A stretch of DNA of 64,000 nt from Tardiphaga sp. (GTDB taxonomy: Bacteria > Pseudomonadota > Alphaproteobacteria > Rhizobiales > Xanthobacteraceae), in assembly GCA_030147505.1 (NCBI GenBank), contig JASBVG010000104.1, positions 62,001 to 126,000 on the forward strand. Reading direction: 5' to 3'. Under the pieces are notes generated by a model. It did not search any database, was not told where the DNA came from, and saw only the letters and a program-made list of their open reading frames with translations. The position numbers and the translations under genes are program-made. Positions 1-8,283 of the stretch are shown piece after piece; positions within the stretch are counted from its first letter, which is position 1; each line of letters opens with the position of its first letter.

Positions 1-1260
1 TGCTCGCTGGCGTTGCCCTTCTTTTTCTATATCGGCCCGGTCAGAATGTCGCCTTACCGACTGATCCTGGTCGCGACCTTCGTTCCGTGCCTGATCACTT
101 GGTTGTCGGGAGAAATCGGCAAAGTGAGGCTTGCCGACATCCTGATGTTCTCGGCGGCCATATGGGGCGCGTTTGTCCTGATCGTCCTGCACGGTATCGA
201 GACATCGCTTCAGTCCGCCGGGATTTTCGTGATCGAGACCTTGGGGCCATTTCTACTCGCGCGGAGATACATTCGCGACTATACGGCATTTCAGAACATG
301 GTGAAGGCTCTTGCACTCACCATGATCGTCATTCTCCCATTCGCTATCTTCGAGAATGTGTTCGGTTGGCCCATCCTGATAGAGACCTTCGGCAAGATCC
401 TTCCCGTTTACCCAGTCATCGGAAGCGAACTCAGGCTCGGCTTCAGGCGTGCGCAAGCCACATTCGAATATTCCATTCTGTTCGGCGTCGCTTGTTCGAG
501 CGCCTTCGCTTTGAGTTATTATGTTGGTGGCAGTGTTATGCGACGACTTTGGCGATCCGGTCTTGTGGCTCTGACGGTTGCTTCGTCGCTCTCGTCCGGC
601 CCCCTTCTGTCGCTCGTTGTACAAGGCCTGTTGATCGCTTGGGACAAGGTTACCTCACGCATGGCGAAGCGATGGGGGATATTGGCCGGGATTGTCGTCG
701 CAGCTTATCTTGCTGTCGATCTGACGTCGAACCGCACCCCCTTTGATGTCTTCATCTCCTACCTGACCTTCAATTCCGACACCTCTTATATGCGCGTGCA
801 TATTTGGAACTACGGAACGGAGTCGGTGATGAATCACCCGATCCTGGGGCTTGGCCAGACCGAATGGGATCATCCCGACTGGATGGGCGGAAGTATCGAT
901 AATTTCTGGCTCGTCGTTGCCGTGCGTTACGGCCTTCCGGGCTTTCTGTTTATCGCAGGCAGTTTCTTCGCCGTATGCTTCGGTCTGGGCCGACTGAGGA
1001 ATCTGTCATACGAGGCAGCCCAGTGTCGCAAGGCCCTGATTATTACCATCTGCGGATTGATGTTGTCCATCTGTACCGTGCATGTGTGGGACGCCCCCTA
1101 TGTCCTCATCCTGTTTCTCCTCGGCAGCGGCATGTGGATTTTCGACTCTCAAAAATATCATTCTCCTACGATCGCTCGACCGGAAGGCAAAGTGACACGG
1201 AGGCCGGCACGATTAGGCACCCGCCAATATCCAATGCATGCCCATCGTGAAGGGAGGTAG
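1..1260 (+). CDS. O-antigen ligase / Wzy-like polysaccharide membrane protein, 5' end cut by window edge
   Basis: The frame is open from base 1, so the true start lies to the left and the visible 419 residues are C-terminal. The sequence is a series of hydrophobic segments (about 10) with a large extracytoplasmic loop around residues 240-300. That loop contains the stretch 'HPILGLG' followed by 'GSIDNFWL', typical of the WaaL/Wzy O-antigen ligase or polymerase family, which joins or polymerises undecaprenyl-linked glycans on the periplasmic side of the inner membrane. The C-terminal tail is charged and cytoplasmic. The next gene begins 6 bases after the stop, and glycosyltransferases follow, which supports a polysaccharide role. 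Ligase and polymerase cannot be told apart here. Confidence 0.8.
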   Translation, partial: CSLALPFFFYIGPVRMSPYRLILVATFVPCLITWLSGEIGKVRLADILMFSAAIWGAFVLIVLHGIETSLQSAGIFVIETLGPFLLARRYIRDYTAFQNMVKALALTMIVILPFAIFENVFGWPILIETFGKILPVYPVIGSELRLGFRRAQATFEYSILFGVACSSAFALSYYVGGSVMRRLWRSGLVALTVASSLSSGPLLSLVVQGLLIAWDKVTSRMAKRWGILAGIVVAAYLAVDLTSNRTPFDVFISYLTFNSDTSYMRVHIWNYGTESVMNHPILGLGQTEWDHPDWMGGSIDNFWLVVAVRYGLPGFLFIAGSFFAVCFGLGRLRNLSYEAAQCRKALIITICGLMLSICTVHVWDAPYVLILFLLGSGMWIFDSQKYHSPTIARPEGKVTRRPARLGTRQYPMHAHREGR

Positions 1261-1265
1261 CGCAC

Positions 1266-2009
1266 ATGCGGCGGCGTGACTTTATTGCATTTCTCGGGGC
1301 CGCATCTGCGCTGCCGCGGGCTGCATGGTCCCAGCAGGCGAGGTGTGAGGCCGCGTCAGATCTGGCGTGTTTTGGCGACATTCCGGTCTCTTACGACGAT
1401 GACAGATTCAAAGGTAATGCTGCGTCACGCGCATTGAAACTCTCGTCGGGCGGCACCGTCAGCAACAAGAGCATTACGCAGACCGGCAGTATCGCCTCGA
1501 TCGTGACCGGCGACGGTGCGACGATCAGGAATTGTCGAGTCAATTCGAGAGAATGTGTTCGCATCGGCGGCGGTGGCGTGTTCCTGATCGACCATTGCTA
1601 TCTGGAAGCACTCGGCGTTGAATCCGACCATGCAGACGTGATCCAGGCCTATTCGCCGGGGAGCCGGGGGACACTCAAAATATCGAATACCGGGATCGCG
1701 ACCCACGGTACCGCGGCCAATGTCGGAGTGTTCATTGCTGACAACTGGACTGGCACGATCGATCTCGAGAACGTCGCCTTCATCGGCGGCGGTGTCAACT
1801 ATGGTCTCCGTATCCATCCCGATGCCGGCGGCGATAATATCATAAGATTGAGGAACGTGCTTTTCATTCCTCCGTTCAGATACGCGCCATATCTGTTCGG
1901 AAATGTCGGCCGGCAAAAGAATATCATCGAGCTATGGGAGAACGTACGCATAGCAACGATGGAGAATGACAGGCTTGCTTTAGGACCGGCTTTGCCGAAG
2001 CCCTTTTGA
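1266..2009 (+). CDS. Exported stand-alone beta-helix (pectate-lyase-like) protein
   Basis: The 247-residue protein has an N-terminal leader with an arginine-rich start (MRRRDFIAFLGAA), a hydrophobic core and an AWSQQ-like cleavage region, so Tat or Sec export is likely. The rest consists of short strand-turn repeats rich in N, G and I (for example 'SDHADVIQAYSPGS', 'VGVFIADNW'), as in right-handed parallel beta-helix carbohydrate-active proteins. The same domain forms the N-terminal ~215 residues of the large RTX-type protein at 5791-8208, with runs of near identity. GGGAGG at about 1253-1258 overlaps the stop of the upstream gene and serves this ATG. No catalytic residues can be assigned; polysaccharide lyase, hydrolase or binding roles are all possible. 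Confidence 0.75.
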   Translation: MRRRDFIAFLGAASALPRAAWSQQARCEAASDLACFGDIPVSYDDDRFKGNAASRALKLSSGGTVSNKSITQTGSIASIVTGDGATIRNCRVNSRECVRIGGGGVFLIDHCYLEALGVESDHADVIQAYSPGSRGTLKISNTGIATHGTAANVGVFIADNWTGTIDLENVAFIGGGVNYGLRIHPDAGGDNIIRLRNVLFIPPFRYAPYLFGNVGRQKNIIELWENVRIATMENDRLALGPALPKPF

Positions 2010-2115
2010 AGCAGGTGATGCGAGAACTTGCGGCGTGCTAGTGATTGGCCTATGGCCGAAATTCATCGATTTATCGTTTCTCCTGTTCGAAATTTCATCA
2101 TGAAGAGACATTACA

Positions 2116-3078
2116 ATGCCAGTCGTCGACTTGTCCTCGGAGCGAGCTGCAGCTCGTAGTTCTGAAGAAAATATCGAAGATTGCCTCAGCGGAGTATCCG
2201 GTACGTGCCCTGCGTTCAGCGTGGTCATCCCCGCACATAACGAAGAGAATGTTCTCGCGCGTTGCCTGGATACCTTGTTGGTGGGCGCCGGGGCCGGCGA
2301 TATCGAGATCGTGGTCGCTGCCAATGGCTGCACGGACCGTACCGTTGAAATTGCGAGAAGTTACGGCGACCGGGTTATCGTCGTTGAGGTGGATGAGGCT
2401 TCAAAACACGCCGCATTGAATGCGGGCGATGCCGCGGCTTCGATATTCCCGCGTGTTTACCTGGATGCTGACGTTACGGTCAGTTCTGCCGCAATAAGAT
2501 CTGTGATGGAGGCAATGGATCTTACCGGAGCGCTGGTGGGAGCGCCGCGCGCCGTCATTGATCTCGGTGAAGCGACCGCTATCGTTAGATCGTTCTACCG
2601 GGTCTGGTGCGATATGCCGTGGTTTACCGATAACCTCGTCGGTTCCGGTATTTATGTTTTATCCGCTGCCGGCCATGCGCGTCTCGGCGCGTTTCCTGCA
2701 ATTACCAATGACGATCAATATGTGCATGACTTGTTCGAGGTCGAAGAACGGGTGACCTCGAATGCGTTTGAGTTTCTTGTACGCCCACCGCGCACGGTTG
2801 CCGGACTGATCAAACGCCGCACGCGTACGTTGCTCGGTCAACGCGAGTTGGAAAGCCGCTTCGGCACTCTCCCCGGTCGGGCGCGCAGGATCTCCCTGAC
2901 TGAGCTGCTTCGCGATCGTCACGTCCGCATACGGGATCTGGCGGTCTATCTCTTCGTCACTAAAATGGCGGCGCTTGCTGCGGATCGCAAGGCGAAGCGA
3001 GGCGATCGGAGTTGGGAGCGGGATGACACCAGCCGCTCCGCGCCTCCGACCATGGGTGGTGAAAAGGAGATCGGTTGA
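2116..3078 (+). CDS. Family 2 glycosyltransferase
   Basis: The 320-residue protein has a GT-A nucleotide-sugar transferase fold. An N-terminal extension of ~30 residues is followed by 'FSVVIPAHNEENVLARCL', then 'VVAANGCTDRT' and the DXD-like 'VYLDADVTVSS' near residue 117, where a metal-bound nucleotide sugar would sit. Such enzymes add a sugar to a lipid-linked glycan at the cytoplasmic face of the inner membrane. There is no strong transmembrane segment. The stop TGA overlaps the ATG of the acyltransferase by one base, so the two are translationally coupled. Donor and acceptor sugars cannot be deduced. Confidence 0.85.
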   Translation: MPVVDLSSERAAARSSEENIEDCLSGVSGTCPAFSVVIPAHNEENVLARCLDTLLVGAGAGDIEIVVAANGCTDRTVEIARSYGDRVIVVEVDEASKHAALNAGDAAASIFPRVYLDADVTVSSAAIRSVMEAMDLTGALVGAPRAVIDLGEATAIVRSFYRVWCDMPWFTDNLVGSGIYVLSAAGHARLGAFPAITNDDQYVHDLFEVEERVTSNAFEFLVRPPRTVAGLIKRRTRTLLGQRELESRFGTLPGRARRISLTELLRDRHVRIRDLAVYLFVTKMAALAADRKAKRGDRSWERDDTSRSAPPTMGGEKEIG

Positions 3079-3629
3079 TGCCGAGCAAGATCGGAAAGAT
3101 CGGCAACGGCGTGAGATCCATGATCGATCCGCTGGTCTGGCTGCATTCGCTGCGGATCTTGCACTTCTATGGCTACAAGCATGTGCGAGAAAAGCGGAAG
3201 ATGACAATCGGCCGCGATCAGGTCTTCGCGCCCAATGTGTCGATTGCAAACGGTGAGAGGATCACCCTCGGCGATCGCTGCCACGTCGGAGAACATGTCT
3301 GCCTGTGGGCAGGGAATTCGACGGGGCGTATTACGCTCGGCGATGACGTGATGATCGGGCCCAATGCTGTTGTAACGGCGTCCGACTACGGGTTGGTGGA
3401 AGGGATTCCACCTGCTTTCCAGCCGAAGAACGAGCGCGATATTGTCATCCGCGAAGGGGTCTGGATTGGCGCGAATGCCGTGATTACAGCCGGAGTGACC
3501 ATCAATGCAGGCTGTATTGTCGGAGCTGGATCGGTCGTGACACGCGACCTGCCGGCCAACATGATCTGCGCGGGTGCGCCGGCTCGTCCGATCAAGCCGC
3601 GACCGAAATCCACAGGAGCGTCAACGTGA
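3078..3629 (+). CDS. Hexapeptide-repeat (left-handed beta-helix) acyltransferase
   Basis: The 183-residue protein carries isoleucine-patch hexapeptide repeats ('ITLGDRCHVGEHVCLWAG', 'ITLGDDVMIGPNAVV', 'VWIGANAVITAGVTI', 'CIVGAGSVVTRDLPAN') and ends 'ICAGAPARPIKPR'. This is the standard form of sugar O-acetyltransferases related to WcaF/NodL/LacA, which decorate polysaccharide subunits using acetyl-CoA. A TTG one codon upstream is also in frame, but the ATG at 3078 has AAGGAG at 3064-3069 and overlaps the previous stop (TGATG), so it is preferred. The end overlaps the GTG start of the next glycosyltransferase. The acyl donor and target sugar are not visible. Confidence 0.85.
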   Translation: MPSKIGKIGNGVRSMIDPLVWLHSLRILHFYGYKHVREKRKMTIGRDQVFAPNVSIANGERITLGDRCHVGEHVCLWAGNSTGRITLGDDVMIGPNAVVTASDYGLVEGIPPAFQPKNERDIVIREGVWIGANAVITAGVTINAGCIVGAGSVVTRDLPANMICAGAPARPIKPRPKSTGAST

Positions 3630-4624
3630 CCAGTCCTTCAGTAGACGTTGCCATCATTATTGTGTCCTACAATACCGAATATCTGCTTCGAGACAGCTTG
3701 CGCTCCGTCTACGACCAGCGTGGCAGCCTTCGACAGCAAGTGATCGTGGTCGACAACGGTTCGATTGACCGTTCTGTTGACATGATCAAGCATGAGTTTC
3801 CCGATGTCGAGCTGATCGAAGCAGGGGAAAATCTGGGTTTCGGGCGCGGAGTCAATCTCGCCGCGACGCGTGCCAACGCCGAGTTTCTGCTGCTGCTCAA
3901 TCCCGATACGCTTGTGCTCGACCGAGCCATCGAGCGTCTGGTGCAATTTGCGCGATCGAAGCCCGGTCACGGACTCTACGGGGGGCGAGCATTACGGCGC
4001 GATGGTTCGCTCGAGCTGTCGTCCTGCTGGGCGCTGCCGACCGTCTGGAGCATGACCTGCTTCGCTCTTGGCCTGAGCACCGTGTTTCGTCATTCACGAT
4101 GGTTCGATCCGGAGGCCATGGCTGACTGGCGTCGGGATACTGTTCGGGAGGTTGGCATCATAACTGGCTGCCTTCTCCTTGCGCATCGCGATGACTGGCG
4201 CAGGCTGGGCGGCTTCGATGAGCGCTATTTCATGTATGGGGAGGATGCCGACCTTGCTTTCCGCGCCAGGCAAGCTGGTTTTCGTCCGGTCATCTGCCCG
4301 GAAGCCTGTATTGTTCACGATGTCGGCAAGGCATCCGCGACCCGGGCGGGTAAACTGCTTCTGCTTTTCAAAGGCAAGGCCACGCTCGTTCGGGACCACT
4401 TCAACGGCTGGCGCAGACAACTTGTTCTTCTGGAGCTTCTGATGGGCGTCGGTCTGCGCGCTCTGCCCGCGCTGATGAAACCACGTCGGGATCTGGCAGA
4501 GGAAGATCCCTGGAAGACCGTTTGGATGCAGCGGCGAGACTGGATCAGGGGCTATCCTGATCGAAAGTCGCCGCGTGAGCCGGGCAGCGTGGGCGTCGAG
4601 CTGAAGTCACAAATATCCGAATAG
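3626..4624 (+). CDS. Family 2 glycosyltransferase, rhamnosyltransferase (WbbL)-like
   Basis: The 332-residue protein starts 'VDVAIIIVSYNTEYLLRDSL', then 'VVDNGSIDRSVDMI', 'GENLGFGRGVNL' and the acceptor-side motif 'LLLLNPDTLV'. It later has 'GGFDERYFMYGEDADLAFRA', which is diagnostic for the WbbL/RfbF-like GT2 subfamily often annotated as rhamnosyltransferases. The start is GTG at 3626, overlapping the previous stop (GTGA), with AGGAG at 3614-3618. It is the last gene of the 5' polysaccharide operon before a 1.2-kb non-coding stretch. The rmlC/rmlD genes at 25.2-26.6 kb would fit a rhamnose donor, but that link is inference. Confidence 0.87.
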   Translation: MTSPSVDVAIIIVSYNTEYLLRDSLRSVYDQRGSLRQQVIVVDNGSIDRSVDMIKHEFPDVELIEAGENLGFGRGVNLAATRANAEFLLLLNPDTLVLDRAIERLVQFARSKPGHGLYGGRALRRDGSLELSSCWALPTVWSMTCFALGLSTVFRHSRWFDPEAMADWRRDTVREVGIITGCLLLAHRDDWRRLGGFDERYFMYGEDADLAFRARQAGFRPVICPEACIVHDVGKASATRAGKLLLLFKGKATLVRDHFNGWRRQLVLLELLMGVGLRALPALMKPRRDLAEEDPWKTVWMQRRDWIRGYPDRKSPREPGSVGVELKSQISE

Positions 4625-5790
4625 ATGTTCGCACGTGGCGTCGATTCCTGAAGCCAGGCCCAGGATCAAGTGAGGCAGACAACGAGTACTGGTCAGCTTT
4701 GCAGATCCTGTGCTCGACATTCGTTCGCGTCCCAATGTTGTGCTGTTGCTCGTCGCATAGCGATGGGAAAACGGAGAAATTCCGCAGAGTTCGGTTGAAC
4801 CGAGATCGGCGGTAGGGATTCGCCGAGATGCCCGGGGCGTCTCGATACATCGAAAACAACGCTTCTTGCCTGACAATCCGCGATCTCCGGCGTTTTAAAT
4901 GATAACCAGCCGGAAGCGCTGCGTTTTCCCGAGATTAATTAAATCCGAACCGCGAGCGTATGAAGCAACGGGCGAATCGGCGCGTTGTCGATGCCTGCTT
5001 CTGATGTCGACTTTTCCCTGGGCGGCACGCGAAACTTGATCAGGCCGCGAGAAAAATTTTGCGAAATGTGGCCCGATTGCGAGTGATTGGCGTGCGCGTT
5101 CACAAATATGCAGCGTGTAAAAAATCAAAACAACTGTTCTGAATTAAATCGAGATGAGCGGCGCCTCTTCTGGTTGTGAGGTCTTTATCAGTTGGCTCGT
5201 TCAGTGCTTTGCCTATCAGAGATAAAGTTTAGTCTTTAATACCGAGGTTGCACGGTGGTAGATAGTTCGTAATCGTTGCGTGCGTTATTTAGATACTGTT
5301 GAAAAGGGCAGCTGATTTCAACCCATTTGATGTGCGACCTGATGGCCATGTCCAGAATCGCTTTATTGTAGGGTGGGGGTGCGCCGTGGTGTAGTTGGAG
5401 ATGCGCAGAAGTTAAAATTTCTGAGGTTTACGGGGCGTTTCAAATAATCAAAAGTTATCCCCGATGTGGGATTTTGACCAAGGATGGTGCTTCCTTGATC
5501 AAATTAACGGAGTTGAAATCGAGAGTCTGTTGTAGTTGTCTCGGCCGGCGATGTGCGGTTTTATTTAATGTTATCTTCTGCTTCCTTTTTTAAATAGCGC
5601 TGAGTCTTTAATTGGATGCGTGATAAATCACCTTGGGTGAGCCGTGATATCGTCCCAAAAAAGCCTCTGCAGACCACCAAAGACGGCTCCAGACGATGCG
5701 CCATTGGGGTGCATGTGGAGCATCGTCGCTCGGGACTCTGAAATGGAGTCGTGAGTTTAGGGACAACTACAGACTACCAGGAGATTTGGA
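4625..5790. other. 1.17-kb non-coding, AT-enriched stretch upstream of the RTX-type gene
   Basis: No frame here has coding character: the open frames are short, lack ribosome binding sites and have arginine/serine-rich antisense-like composition. The base composition becomes clearly AT-richer from about 5080 onward, unlike the flanking genes. The last 30 bases hold the GGAG-type ribosome binding site of the 5791 gene. A small hairpin is visible around 5473-5497 (CAAGGA / TCCTTG arms). I could not identify a specific promoter, RNA or mobile-element remnant. Confidence 0.5.
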
Positions 5791-8208
5791 ATGGCAGGAA
5801 TTCCGCTTAGCTGGAATGATCCGACGTTTAATAGCGTCACGAGCTCGGCTTCGATCACCGTCAAAAATGGCGGGACCGTTTCTAACAAGAGCATTACGGA
5901 TAGTGGTAACATCGCTTCCATCGTCGGGCAGGGCTCATTTACCCTCGATCAGGTTCGCATTAATTCGAGAGAAGGTGTGCGCATCGGCGGCGATGGCGAT
6001 ATGGTCATCAACAATTCATACATCGAGACGACGGGCATCGGCTCTGACCATGCCGACGGCATCCAGGCCTATAGCCCCGGCAGCAACGGCAATCTGACGA
6101 TCAACAACAGCACGATCGTTTCCCACAACACGGCCGCCAACGCCGGCCTCTTTATTGCCGACAACTACGGAGGTTCGGTTAGCCTGAATAACGTAGTTTT
6201 CCAGGGAGGACCGATCGGTCTGCGCATCGCCGCGGACAATCAGGACATTACCGTAGCCCTCAAGGACGTCTACTTCGTCGGGCCTTTCATGTATGATCCT
6301 CTGCTCATTCAGGAGGTCAATGCGAATATTCATATCACCCAGTGGGAGAACGTTCGCTACGCCACCATTGTGAACGGGCAACTGGTGCCGGGCGCGCTCA
6401 TCTCGTCGCCGTTCCCTGTGGAAGGTGGAGCTACGACGCCACCCCCCGTTCAGGATCTGGTCGCTCCCGATATCGCATCCTGGTCGCCCGACAGTGGCAA
6501 AACAGGCGATGGCGTGACCAATGCTGACAAGATCACGCTCAAGGGCACCGCGGCTGCCAACAGTACGGTGAAGATATATGATGGATCGACCCAGATCGGT
6601 ACGGCAAAGGCGGCTGCCGATGGATCGTGGAGCTACATCACGTCGGTTCTGACCGATGCGAAGCACACGTTGACTGCGACGGCGACGAACAGCGTCGGCA
6701 AGACTAGCGCCGCTTCTTCGGCTGTGGCGATCACGGTCGATACCAAGGCCCCGAGCGCTCCCAGCATATCGGCAAGTGCAGGAACGGGCGGGACGACGAC
6801 CCAGTCCGCCTCCTTGGCCAGCGGTGCGGTGATGAACGTGAAGGGATCGGCGGAGGCCCAGAGCGCCGTCGCTATCTATGACGGCAATACGAAGATTGGT
6901 ACCGTCACCGCCGGCGCTGATGGCGCATGGACCTTCTCGACGAGCGGTCTGTCGACCGGCCAGCATACGCTGACCGCCAAGGCGACCGATGCCGCCGGCA
7001 ATGTCAGCGCGACATCGGCAGCGGTGAATGTCAGCGTCAATGGAACGATCCCGACCTCGCCGTCGGCACCGAAGATCGCGTCCTTCTCCAACGACACCGG
7101 TAAGGTCGGCGATGGCATCACCAGCGACAATACGCTGAAGCTGGATGGCACCGCGGCTGGCAACAGCACGGTCACGATCTATGATGGCGCGCAGAAGCTC
7201 GGTACGGCCAAGGCCGACAGCAGCGGTGCGTGGACCTTCACGACCGGTACGCTGAGCGATGGCTCGCACAACCTGACTGCCAAGGCGAGCGACGCCACCG
7301 GCAAGATGGGTGATGCGTCTGCAGTGACCAAAGTGACCATCGATACGCATGCTCCGGCTGCGCCGTCGCTGGGCATTTTCACGGCGGATGGTAAGGCGCT
7401 GAACGGCCCGACCACCGTCGCGGATGTCACGTTGAAGGGCACGGCCGAGGCAAACAGCCTCGTCAAGCTCTATGATGCTGGCAAGCTCATCGGTGAGGCG
7501 ACCACCAAGAGTAATGGCACCTGGAACTTCGACCCGGGTCACCTGTCGAATGGCGATCACAAGTTCTCGGCAATCGCCTCTGACGTTGCCGGCAACACCG
7601 GTGTCGCTTCGGCGGCCAAGGCGATCTCCGTAACGGAGTCTTCGGCGTCCTCGTCGGGCATCGAGCTGACCAATGCGTATCAGGGTTGGAACAGTTCGGT
7701 GGTCATCAAGGGGACAGCCGACGCTTACAGCCAGATCAAGATCTTTGACGGAACCAAGGCGATCGGCTCGGTCAAGGCGAATGCTGATGGCGATTGGAGC
7801 TATGGCACCGGATCGATCTCGTCGAAATACGTGCATACGTTCTCGGCGCAGGAGCTCGATAAATCCGGTCAAGTTGTTTCGACTTCGGGAAGTGCAATCG
7901 TCGGCACTCGCGGAGCGGACACGCTGAAGGGCACGTCTGGGGACGATACTTTCATCGGTAACGGACATCCCGACACCTTCGTATTCGCTCCGAAGTTCGG
8001 AAACGACACGATCAAGGATTTCCGTGCCAGCGGTCCGTCGCACGACGTCGTGCAATTCAGCAAGAGCATGTTCGACAACTTCGCGGACGTCCTGTCTCAC
8101 GCCACGCAGAGTGGCCAGGATGTCGTAATCGCGTCGGGCCACGATTCGCTCACACTGAAGAACACGAAGATCGGCGCGCTGGACAAGTCGGACTTCCACT
8201 TCGCTTAA
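5791..8208 (+). CDS. Type I-secreted RTX-like surface protein: beta-helix domain, five Ig-like repeats, RTX C-terminus
   Basis: The protein has 805 residues and no N-terminal signal peptide. Residues ~1-215 are the beta-helix domain also found at 1266-2009. Residues ~223-706 are five tandem ~80-100-residue Ig-like (Big-type) modules with the recurring pattern 'KGTA..NS.VKIYDG...IGTA.A..DGSWS', each closed by 'TVD..AP'-like linkers. Residues ~707-805 have nonapeptide-like calcium-binding repeats ('GADTLKGTSGDDTFIGNG', 'FGNDTIKDF') and end in the DFHFA-type tail expected of a type I secretion signal. The downstream ATPase and fusion protein are the likely exporters. It probably acts outside the cell on, or bound to, polysaccharide. 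A catalytic activity is not proven. Confidence 0.85.
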   Translation: MAGIPLSWNDPTFNSVTSSASITVKNGGTVSNKSITDSGNIASIVGQGSFTLDQVRINSREGVRIGGDGDMVINNSYIETTGIGSDHADGIQAYSPGSNGNLTINNSTIVSHNTAANAGLFIADNYGGSVSLNNVVFQGGPIGLRIAADNQDITVALKDVYFVGPFMYDPLLIQEVNANIHITQWENVRYATIVNGQLVPGALISSPFPVEGGATTPPPVQDLVAPDIASWSPDSGKTGDGVTNADKITLKGTAAANSTVKIYDGSTQIGTAKAAADGSWSYITSVLTDAKHTLTATATNSVGKTSAASSAVAITVDTKAPSAPSISASAGTGGTTTQSASLASGAVMNVKGSAEAQSAVAIYDGNTKIGTVTAGADGAWTFSTSGLSTGQHTLTAKATDAAGNVSATSAAVNVSVNGTIPTSPSAPKIASFSNDTGKVGDGITSDNTLKLDGTAAGNSTVTIYDGAQKLGTAKADSSGAWTFTTGTLSDGSHNLTAKASDATGKMGDASAVTKVTIDTHAPAAPSLGIFTADGKALNGPTTVADVTLKGTAEANSLVKLYDAGKLIGEATTKSNGTWNFDPGHLSNGDHKFSAIASDVAGNTGVASAAKAISVTESSASSSGIELTNAYQGWNSSVVIKGTADAYSQIKIFDGTKAIGSVKANADGDWSYGTGSISSKYVHTFSAQELDKSGQVVSTSGSAIVGTRGADTLKGTSGDDTFIGNGHPDTFVFAPKFGNDTIKDFRASGPSHDVVQFSKSMFDNFADVLSHATQSGQDVVIASGHDSLTLKNTKIGALDKSDFHFA

Positions 8209-8246
8209 CGACCTTGGGGCGCACATTGTGCGCGATGGACTAGCTG

Positions 8247-8280
8247 ACGCACCGATCCAATCAATGCTGGATCGGTGCGT
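8247..8280 (+). promoter_or_regulatory. Intercistronic stem-loop between substrate and exporter genes
   Basis: A perfect 13-bp inverted repeat (ACGCACCGATCCA / TGGATCGGTGCGT, arms 8247-8259 and 8268-8280) with an 8-base loop lies 39 bases after the stop of the RTX-type gene. No T-tract follows, so it is more likely an mRNA-stabilising or partial-attenuation hairpin than a full terminator. It would give more substrate than exporter. Confidence 0.75.
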
Positions 8281-8283
8281 GTC

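Noticed and set aside
6016..8226. 736-residue minus-strand open frame opposite the RTX-type gene
   Set aside because: It is antisense to a convincing domain-rich protein, has extreme Arg/Asp/His bias and no ribosome binding site; it arises from codon periodicity of the GC-rich plus-strand gene.
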